64,000 nt of DNA from Sva-07 sp963716095 (GTDB lineage: Bacteria > Actinomycetota > Acidimicrobiia > Acidimicrobiales > Ilumatobacteraceae). Made by a program: the position numbers and the translations under genes. Below, piece by piece: positions 57,779 through 64,000 of the stretch (positions are counted from its first letter, which is position 1; each line of letters begins with the position of its first letter). Where the stretch lies: the NCBI GenBank assembly GCA_963716095.1, contig CAVQSV010000015.1, positions 62,001 to 126,000 on the forward strand, in the 5' to 3' direction. Under the pieces are notes generated by a model. The model was not told the DNA's origin. It did not search any database and worked only from the letters and a program-made list of their open reading frames with translations.

Positions 57779-59223
57779 CCAGCTTGCGTCACGAGCCCGC
57801 CGAGGACCACTCGGCGCAGGAGAACTCGCTCGCGGAGCTCGACAGCGCACTCGCTGCGCTGGGCGTCGACGTCACGAAGCTGGATCCGAACCTCTCGGGC
57901 AACGCTGCTGAACAGGAGGCCGACGAGACGGATGTCCCCGACGGCGGTGGCGATGCTGACGGCGAGGTCGGGAGACAGGGCCGGTTCAGCACACCGTTGC
58001 CGAGGAACTTCCGGTTGTTGTGGGCGGCGACGGCGCTGTCGAACCTCGGCGACGGACTACGGCTGGTGGCGCTGCCGCTGCTGGCGACGTCGGTCACGTC
58101 CGATCCTCGGCTGATCGCGGGCGTCGTCGTCGCGCAACGGCTGCCGTGGCTGTTCCTCATCCTGCCGGGAGGGGCATGGGCCGACCGGTTCGACCGTCGG
58201 CTGCTCAGGATGCGCCTCGACATGGCCCGCGCTGTCGTGATGTCGTTGCTGGTCGGCGCCATCGTGATCGACCAGTTGTCGATTGCGGTGATCTATGTCG
58301 TTGCCGCGCTGCTTGCGTCGGCCGAGGCCGTGGTCGACAGTTCGAGCATGGCGATGGTGCCCACCACCGTCGAGGGCCCAGACCTCGAGCGCGCCGTCGG
58401 ACGTCTCGGTTCGACCGAGTTGGCGATGAACGATCTGATCGGACCGCCGCTCGGCGGATTGCTGTTCGGTCTTGCGATCGCCGTGCCGTTCGGCGTCGAC
58501 GCCGCCACGTTCGTCGGAGCCGTGCTGGTGATGGGCCTGATGAGCGGCAGCTACCAACCGGCCGCGGCCGCGGCGGTTGCGCCGGCCGACCGCCCGTCGA
58601 TGCGAGCCAGCCTCGCTGAAGGCATCCGCTGGCTCTGGAACCAGCGGTTGCTCCGCACGCTGGCCGTGGTGTCGACCGCGCTCGGCACGGCGTCGTTCAT
58701 CGGCAATGCCGTGTTCGTCATCTTCGCGACGGACACGCTGGGGCTCACCGAGTTCGGCTACGGCATCCTCCTGGTGCCCGGTGCGCTCGGCGGCATCGCC
58801 GGTTCGCTGCTGGCGCCCCGCTTCCGTCGGTTCCCACTCCGCCGGACTCTGCCGATCTCCGTGATCGGCTCCGGCGCCTCCACGTGGTTGATGGCGGTGA
58901 CGTCGTCGCCGATCCTGGTCGGCGTGCTGTCGGCGTTGTCGCTCGGTTCGGTGATGGTGTGGAACGTGCTCACGCTTGCGCTCCGCCAGCGCCTGATCCC
59001 CGACGAGATGCTCGGACGCGTCGGCGCCAGCTACCGCTTCCTCGTGTACCTCGGGATGCCGTTCGGAGCATTGGTCGGCGGCCTTCTGGCGAACGAGTTC
59101 GGTGTCCGTTCGGCGATCTTCGTCAGCGGCAGCATCCTGGTGTTCGTCGGCCTGACCTTGCCGGTGGTGCTGCGGGTGGCCGAGCGCCAAGGCACGCCGC
59201 TCGAGCCTGCCCCGGAGGCCTGA
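57775..59223 (+). CDS. MFS transporter with a long N-terminal tail
   Basis: 482 residues from GTG 57775. The first 75 residues are an acidic tail (AEDHSAQENSLAELDSALAAL; EQEADETDVPDGGGDADGE), then about 12 helices starting TPLPRNFRLLWAATALSNLGDGLR with LPGGAWADRFDRRLLRM as the loop after helix 2. It looks like an ENTS/MdtG-like efflux protein. Substrate unknown. Translation may be coupled to the leader peptide. Confidence 0.83.
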   Translation: MTSLRHEPAEDHSAQENSLAELDSALAALGVDVTKLDPNLSGNAAEQEADETDVPDGGGDADGEVGRQGRFSTPLPRNFRLLWAATALSNLGDGLRLVALPLLATSVTSDPRLIAGVVVAQRLPWLFLILPGGAWADRFDRRLLRMRLDMARAVVMSLLVGAIVIDQLSIAVIYVVAALLASAEAVVDSSSMAMVPTTVEGPDLERAVGRLGSTELAMNDLIGPPLGGLLFGLAIAVPFGVDAATFVGAVLVMGLMSGSYQPAAAAAVAPADRPSMRASLAEGIRWLWNQRLLRTLAVVSTALGTASFIGNAVFVIFATDTLGLTEFGYGILLVPGALGGIAGSLLAPRFRRFPLRRTLPISVIGSGASTWLMAVTSSPILVGVLSALSLGSVMVWNVLTLALRQRLIPDEMLGRVGASYRFLVYLGMPFGALVGGLLANEFGVRSAIFVSGSILVFVGLTLPVVLRVAERQGTPLEPAPEA

Positions 59224-59272
59224 TCGGGCCGGGCTCGACGACGCCGTCGGGCCCGAATGCTGCGACTCGGGG

Positions 59273-59551
59273 TCAGCCGAGGTCGACACCAGTCGTCGAC
59301 GGGAGATGATCGACGGGACCCTGGTCTCCGGTACTGGGGGTGCCAACAGGCTCGAACATCAAGATGCGGGTGCCGGGTTCGGCTCGCGGGCGGTGCTCGA
59401 TCCCGCGAGGCACGACGTAGGTGTCGCCGGCTTCCAGAACCTCGGATTCGGAATCGCGGAGATCGATGATGAACCGGCCATCGAGGACCAGAAAGAACTC
59501 GTCGGCGAGGTTGCGTGGCGGCATCGACCCAGCGTCGGTCGGCTGCGTCAA
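59273..59551 (-). CDS. Cupin-domain protein, N-terminally truncated
   Basis: 92 residues. The second cupin half is clear (ADEFFLVLDGRFIIDLRDSE; LEAGDTYVVPRGIEHRPRAEPGTRILMFEP), but the first half with the metal-binding HxH motif is missing. The gene begins four bases inside the end of the DUF222/HNH gene, so the 5' end was probably lost when that element arrived. Likely a remnant and perhaps not functional. Confidence 0.6.
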   Translation of the reverse strand: MTQPTDAGSMPPRNLADEFFLVLDGRFIIDLRDSESEVLEAGDTYVVPRGIEHRPRAEPGTRILMFEPVGTPSTGDQGPVDHLPSTTGVDLG

Positions 59552-60919
59552 CTGGCGGGTCGGAGTGCTGCGACGCGTTGACGGGCGAGTTCGGTGAGCT
59601 CCTCGATGTCGGTCTCATCGGGGAGGTCGTCGGGTTCACGAAGCCGGTCGGGGTGTCTTCGTCCGACGGGAAGCATGGGGGTTCCGTCGGGTCGGCTGTA
59701 GACGACTTGACCGTTGTGGGCACGTTTGGCGGTGAACTTGCGACGGTGTTTGCCGGGGTTGTGGCGGTCGCAGCCGAGGCCGGCGTTGTCGAGGTCGGTG
59801 GCACCGTGGTGGCGGTCCCACTCGGCGAGGTGATCGATCTGGGTGTGTTCGCCGGCGATGTCGCAGCCGGGCTGATCGCACCGGGTGGACATGAGCCGGG
59901 CGGCGTCACGGGCGGCGCCGGTGAAGAGGCGTCGCTTGCGGCCCATGTTGATGATGACGCCGGCGGAGTTGAACACAACACGCCGGATGTGACCGCGAAG
60001 TGCTGCCTGCGCGACCGCGTCGGGGGTGAGCGGAGTGCCGGCCGAGGTTTCGCAGCGCCGCTGTGACAGGTCGAGGTCGGCAAGGTCGTCGGGTTCGGGG
60101 ATCAGCCCGCGGCGGGCGAGTGCTTCTTCGAGTGTGCGTTGATCGACGACGACGTTGACCAACGGCGGTGGGGTCGTTGCGTCGGCGGGAACGGCGACGG
60201 AGCGGCGGAAGATCGACGCCAGAGCGTCGAAGCGGCGCTGGGCGTCGGTGCGGGGCAGCATCGATGCCGGGGCGTCGGCACCGTGGAGCCTGGTGCGTTC
60301 GGCGACGTCGGCACGGAATTCGGCTTCGACGGCGTTGTTGAAGATCGCTTGGAGTTCGGCCGCGACCTCGGCGGTGCCGCCGGTGGCCTGTACGTAGAGC
60401 GATCCGTCGAGTTCGGTGACGGTGGCGGTGCGCTGCTGGTGGGAGAGCTCGCGGGTCGCGGTCGGCTCCGTCGATGTCGGCGAGGGTTTCCCAGCGGCGC
60501 AGGCAGGTGCGGGCATCTTCGAACGAGAGCTGTTCGGCCTGCTCGACCAGGATGCTGATCGATCCGGGCAACTGGTCGGCGACGCGCCGGTTGGTGGCGA
60601 CCTTCGCGAGTTGCTCGGCCTGGTCGACGCCGATCAGCCCTGCGTGCAACGCCTCGCCGACCTCGGGGAGCGAAGCGATCGTGGTGGCGAGCTTGCGGGC
60701 CTGTGCTGCTCGGCGGTTGGACCAGTTGGCGTTGGCCTTGAGCCAGCCCTTCATCGAGTGGTGGTTGTCGACGGCGGCGATGTTGCGGCGCTCGCCCGCA
60801 GCGACGATCGCCGTCTGTTCGGCGTGCAGCCGACGAAGCTCGAGCTCCACGGTGCGAAATCGTTCGGTCAGGGCGTCGTCGTCGAGCCCGTCGAGCTGAT
60901 CGACAACGGTGGCCAACAT
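59548..60919 (-). CDS. DUF222 / 13E12-type HNH endonuclease-domain protein, one frameshift
   Basis: About 457 residues from ATG 60919 (MLATVVDQLDGLDDDALTERF). An N-terminal DUF222 domain contains GWLKANANWSNRRAAQARKLA and GLIGVDQAEQLAKV. At about 60465 one extra base moves the frame to ATRELSHQQRTATVTELDG. The C-terminal HNH core has CDQPGCDIAGEHTQIDHLAEW and GLGCDRHNPGKH. These are multicopy actinobacterial genes that behave like mobile or repeated elements. Here it abuts a truncated cupin. ATG 60970 is a longer start. Confidence 0.85.
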
Positions 60920-60997
60920 GGGCCCATGGTAACGAATACGCGTTCGAGAAGCAAGGAAAAAGCGAAGCAATGTTCGATCGTGTCGACCTCCTGAGCG

Positions 60998-62332
60998 TCA
61001 GATCAGACCGAGGGCCAGCATCGCCCGGGCCACACGCTCGAAGCCGGCGATGTTTGCCCCGACCACGTAGTCGCCCGGTGCGCCGTAGTCGTCGGCGACC
61101 GTCAGGCACGTCTCGTGGATGCCCGACATGATGTCGGCGAGGCGTTGCTCGGTGTACTCGAAGCTCCACGCGTCGCGGCTCGCGTTCTGTTGCATCTCGA
61201 GCGCCGAGGTCGCCACGCCGCCGGCGTTGGCCGCCTTGCCGGGCCCGAACGCCACGCCTGCAGCCTCGAAGGCGTCGACGGCGGCTGCGGTGCACGGCAT
61301 GTTGGCGCCCTCGACCACGGCGCGACATCCGTGCTCGATCAGGGCGCGGGCCTCGGTCTCGTCGAGTTCGTTCTGCGTCGCACAGGGGAGCGCGAGCTCA
61401 CACGGAACCTCCCAGATCGACTCGGTCGAGAACGTGGCCCCTCGTCGTTCGGCGTAGTTCGCGATTCGGCCGCGTTCGGTGAGCTTCACCTCTTTGAGCA
61501 GGTCGAGGTCGACACCCTTCGGCTCGTGGACGAAACCGCCCGAGTCCGAACAGGCCACCACCACTGCGCCGAGCTGGTGCAGTTTCTCGATGGCGTAGAT
61601 CGCGACGTTGCCCGAGCCCGAGACGACACAGCGCTTTCCGTCGAGCGACTCGCCCTGAGCGCGCAGCATCTGCTCGGCGAAGAACACCGCCCCGTATCCC
61701 GTTGCCTCGGTTCGTACCAGCGACCCACCCCACGTGACTCCCTTGCCCGTGAGCACGCCCGACTCGTAGCGGTTCGTGATCCGCTTGTACTGCCCGAACA
61801 TGAAGCCGATCTCGCGGTGGCCCACGCCGATGTCGCCGGCGGGAACGTCGGTCATCTCGCCGACGTGACGGTACAGCTCGGTCACGAAGCTCTGACAGAA
61901 GCGCATCACCTCACCGTTGGAGCGGCCCTTGGGGTCGAAGTCGGCCCCGCCCTTGCCGCCGCCGATCGGCAGGCCCGACAGCGCGTTCTTGAACACCTGC
62001 TCGAATCCGAGGAACTTGATCACCCCGAGGTCGACGGTCGGGCTGAAGCGCAGCCCACCCTTGTACGGCCCGAGCGCGCTGTTGTACTGCACCCGGAACC
62101 CGCGGTTCACCTGCACCTCGCCGGTGTCGTCCTGCCAGGGCACCCGGAAGATGATCTGGCGTTCGGGTTCGCAGATGCGCTGGATGATCTTGTGTTTGGT
62201 GAATTCGGGGTGGCGGTCGATCGCCGGGCCGATCGACTCGAGCACCTCCATGGTGGCCTGGTGGAACTCGGGTTGCGCCGGGTTGTCGCGGACGATCTCG
62301 TCGTAGATGGTCGTGAGATCTTCGTTCAACAT
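60998..62332 (-). CDS. gdhA: Glutamate dehydrogenase (NADP-type family)
   Basis: 444 residues, intact. PYKGGLRFSPTVDLGVIKFLGFEQVFKN-type substrate region (start GPYKGGLRFSP), GGGKGGADFDPKGRS with the catalytic Lys, VVSGSGNVAIYAIEKL nucleotide-binding fold and PGKAANAGGVATSALEM. It assimilates ammonium to glutamate. The 444-residue length fits the hexameric small-subunit class. Confidence 0.95.
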   Translation of the reverse strand: MLNEDLTTIYDEIVRDNPAQPEFHQATMEVLESIGPAIDRHPEFTKHKIIQRICEPERQIIFRVPWQDDTGEVQVNRGFRVQYNSALGPYKGGLRFSPTVDLGVIKFLGFEQVFKNALSGLPIGGGKGGADFDPKGRSNGEVMRFCQSFVTELYRHVGEMTDVPAGDIGVGHREIGFMFGQYKRITNRYESGVLTGKGVTWGGSLVRTEATGYGAVFFAEQMLRAQGESLDGKRCVVSGSGNVAIYAIEKLHQLGAVVVACSDSGGFVHEPKGVDLDLLKEVKLTERGRIANYAERRGATFSTESIWEVPCELALPCATQNELDETEARALIEHGCRAVVEGANMPCTAAAVDAFEAAGVAFGPGKAANAGGVATSALEMQQNASRDAWSFEYTEQRLADIMSGIHETCLTVADDYGAPGDYVVGANIAGFERVARAMLALGLI

Positions 62333-62383
62333 GCGGTCAGTGTCGCATGACAGCCGTGTCGGAGCGCACCGAGCTCGGAGGGC

Positions 62384-63004
62384 TCAGAGGTGGGAGTCGA
62401 TCGCAGCCAGCAGCTCGCCGTAGGTGTCGAGTGCAGGGAACTGTGGGAACTCGGTGATCACGTTCGGCGGGGCGTGGAACAGGTAGCCGGCGTCGGCGGC
62501 GCCGAGCATGGTGGTGTCGTTGTAGCTGTCGCCGGCGGCGATCACGCAGTAGTTCAAGGCTCGGAGCGCCTCGACAGCATGTTGCTTCTGGTTCGGTTGG
62601 CGCAGCTGGTAGTCGACGATCCGGTCGTCGCCGACGACGAGGCGGTGGCAGAGCACCGTCGGCCAGTTGAGCTGGCGCATCAGCGGACGGGCGAACTGCT
62701 CGAAGGTGTCCGACAGCAGGATCACCTGCGTCCGTGTTCGCACCTCGTCGAGAAAGGCGACAGCGCCCTCGAGTGGTTCCAAGCCGGCGATCACGTTCTC
62801 GATCAGCGACATGGTCAGGCCGTGTTCGGCGAGCAGGTCGAGCCGGTAGCGCATCAGCACGTCGTAGTCGGGTTCGTCGCGAGTGGTCCGCCGGAGTCCT
62901 TCGATGCCGGTGCGCTCGGCGACGGCAATCCAGATCTCGGGGACCAGCACACCTTCGACGTCGAGGGTCACGATCGTCTGCTGCGTGCCGGTACTCACCG
63001 TCAC
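62384..63004 (-). CDS. thrH: ThrH-like phosphoserine phosphatase/homoserine kinase family protein
   Basis: 206 residues. HAD motif I appears as LDVEGVLVPEIWIAVAERTGI, where the usual DxDxT is DVEGV, as in ThrH of pseudomonads. Motif II is VILLSDTFEQFARPLM and motif IV AAGDSYNDTTML. ThrH dephosphorylates phosphoserine and can transfer the phosphate to homoserine. The start ATG/GTG at 63004 reads MTVSTGTQQTIVTLDVEG. Confidence 0.85.
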   Translation of the reverse strand: MTVSTGTQQTIVTLDVEGVLVPEIWIAVAERTGIEGLRRTTRDEPDYDVLMRYRLDLLAEHGLTMSLIENVIAGLEPLEGAVAFLDEVRTRTQVILLSDTFEQFARPLMRQLNWPTVLCHRLVVGDDRIVDYQLRQPNQKQHAVEALRALNYCVIAAGDSYNDTTMLGAADAGYLFHAPPNVITEFPQFPALDTYGELLAAIDSHL

Positions 63005-63041
63005 AGTCTCGCCGCTGCGCCGCCCGGCGGCGAAAACCCCG

Positions 63042-63094
63042 GTTTGCGTGACGCGTTGGGCGGGTCACCCCACCCGAACTGCAACGCAAACGGG
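63042..63094. repeat. Inverted repeat with GTTTGCGT/ACGCAAAC arms
   Basis: GTTTGCGT (63042-63049) and ACGCAAAC (63084-63091) flank a GC-rich loop that contains GGGCGGGTCACCCC and CTGCA, shared with 4057-4086. It lies in the 100-base gap between thrH and the nitroreductase gene. Confidence 0.6.
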
Positions 63095-63104
63095 TCGGCG
63101 ACGG

Positions 63105-63692
63105 CTACTCGGCGACGTGCGTGATCGGGAGCTGCGGGCGCTCTGGCGGTGGGCAGTCCTGGGCGGCCCACCCGAGGTAGACCATCCCGATGAGCCGGTC
63201 CGCTGGGTCGAAGCCGCACAGTTCGAGCACCGGCGCCGGCCGCGTGAGCGCTGGGGTGGACCAGAAGCTCGCCAGCCCGAGCGCCGTTGCCCCGAGCAGC
63301 AGGTTCTGTATGCCGGCGGCGACCGCATCGCGGTTCTCCTCGTGCAGCATCTCGTTGTCGTGCGGGGCGCAGCCGATCGCAAGGGTCACGGGGGTGCGGA
63401 GGTACTTCGTGCGGGTCTTGGCCCGCTTCACCTCGTCGCCGAAGTCGACCCGTTCCATCTCGTCGGCCATGGTGTCGCCGAGTCGGGAGCGTCCTTCGCC
63501 GGTGAACACGGCGAACCGCCACGGCCAGGTCTTCTTGTGGTTCGGCGCCCAGGTCGCGAGCCCGCACAGTTCGGCAATCACGTCGAGAGGCACGTCTCGC
63601 TCCTGGTCGACGATCATCGACGTGCGGCGCGATCGCGCCAGGCTCGAGAAGTCGTCGAATCTCGTTCGATCGATCTCGTCCGCGGAAGTCAT
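63105..63692 (-). CDS. Nitroreductase family protein
   Basis: 195 residues. FMN-binding pattern RSRRTSMIVDQ near the N-terminus, PNHKKTWPWRFAVFTGEGR in the middle, and AAGIQNLLLGATALGLASFWST near the C-terminus, as in nitroreductases. The substrate is unknown. Intact. Confidence 0.88.
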   Translation of the reverse strand: MTSADEIDRTRFDDFSSLARSRRTSMIVDQERDVPLDVIAELCGLATWAPNHKKTWPWRFAVFTGEGRSRLGDTMADEMERVDFGDEVKRAKTRTKYLRTPVTLAIGCAPHDNEMLHEENRDAVAAGIQNLLLGATALGLASFWSTPALTRPAPVLELCGFDPADRLIGMVYLGWAAQDCPPPERPQLPITHVAE

Positions 63693-63704
63693 GGGTTCAG
63701 GATG

Positions 63705-64000
63705 TCATGAGGTCGCCCAGATCAGCACCTCGGCGCCTTCCGAGCCGGCCGTCAGCGTTGGTGATCCGGCGCCGGTGAGTCGAACGGCGTCGCCAGCAGC
63801 CAACGATCCGGCGACGTCCAGCTGCGCCGAGCCTCGTGGTACGAACACGTGGACGTGGCGATCGTCGGGCACCGTCACCGACTCGCCGGTGCCGAGGCGC
63901 CCGCCCCAGAGCACAGCGCCCCGCTGGCGGATCGAGATCGCCGCATCGTGGCCCTTGCCCGATGCGATCGGCACCAGCCCGCCCCGGTCGAGTTCGGTGT
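63705..64000 (-). CDS. Pirin-like bicupin protein, 5' end outside the window
   Basis: The C-terminal cupin half only. The frame runs to the window edge: TELDRGGLVPIASGKGHDAAISIRQ, then GAVLWGGRLGTGESVTVP and HVHVFVPRGSAQLDVAGSLAAGDAVRLTG. This resembles the second cupin of pirin/quercetinase-like YhhW proteins. Metal-binding residues would be in the missing N-terminal half. An internal ATG at 63974 is not needed. Confidence 0.7.
   Translation of the reverse strand, partial: TELDRGGLVPIASGKGHDAAISIRQRGAVLWGGRLGTGESVTVPDDRHVHVFVPRGSAQLDVAGSLAAGDAVRLTGAGSPTLTAGSEGAEVLIWATS

Noticed and set aside
1..61000. Broken genes as pseudogenes or programmed frameshifts
   Set aside because: Breaks are spread over unrelated, mostly essential genes, and their flanks stay conserved. 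No slippery site or pseudoknot pattern recurs. Sequence error is simpler.
1..64000. CRISPR array, rRNA, tRNA or prophage
   Set aside because: No regularly spaced direct repeats, no rRNA or tRNA blocks and no phage structural genes were seen. The twin 28-bp palindromes at 11.1 kb have only two copies.

Overview
This window is high-GC bacterial DNA with dense genes, many GTG starts, GTGA/ATGA stop-start overlaps and TANNNT boxes a few bases before start codons (leaderless transcription). Together with an ImuA'-ImuB-DnaE2 mutasome under CGAAC-N4-GTTCG SOS boxes, DUF3039, DUF4031, DUF222/HNH and BTAD genes, this points to an actinobacterium. The style is closest to Acidimicrobiia (Ilumatobacter-like), which is an inference. 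No rRNA, tRNA or CRISPR array was seen.

Layout. 1-2.5 kb: lipoate metabolism (end of a 2-oxoacid dehydrogenase E2, then LipB and LipA in one open frame). 2.5-9.7 kb: a tightly coupled SWIM / DUF5691-like / MoxR ATPase / DUF5682-like / VWA cluster. 9.7-18.7 kb: an Nfu-N protein, a CarH-like B12 regulator, the SOS mutasome genes imuA', imuB and dnaE2, with an orphan atypical response regulator and a Nudix gene between. 18.7-23.7 kb: a Phn-type ABC importer with an enolase-superfamily dehydratase. 23.8-29 kb: two divergent HAD nucleotidase-like genes, a thioesterase, two alpha/beta hydrolases, GNAT and a methyltransferase. 29-34.4 kb: a BTAD-cyclase-ATPase giant regulator, twin universal stress proteins, Nudix, DUF3039. 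34.4-42.3 kb: malic enzyme, MFS, HD, DUF4031, an ArsC-like gene with an in-frame TGA at the catalytic Cys position (probable selenoprotein), and a heterodimeric ABC exporter. 42.3-47.6 kb: a YceI-like protein and an Aap/Bzt-type amino-acid ABC importer. 47.8-64 kb: housekeeping and small-molecule genes (aminopeptidase, RF3, sirtuin, rhodanese-E1, DMT exporters, aldolase, RidA, MFS, DUF222/HNH endonuclease beside a cut cupin, glutamate dehydrogenase, ThrH, nitroreductase, pirin).

Two features run through the whole window. First, about 30 apparent one-base frameshifts hit otherwise well conserved genes, mostly as one extra base. This looks like residual sequencing error more than gene decay, so many CDS entries below join two or more frames. 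Second, several families of short palindromic repeats lie in intergenic gaps and at gene 3' ends, the main one having a GTC(A/T)GAC core. No gap between genes exceeds 300 bases.

The best candidates for new biology are the selenocysteine ArsC-like gene with a hairpin matching bacterial SECIS rules, the five-gene SWIM/MoxR/VWA system, and the CarH-like photoreceptor placed directly before the SOS mutagenesis operon.
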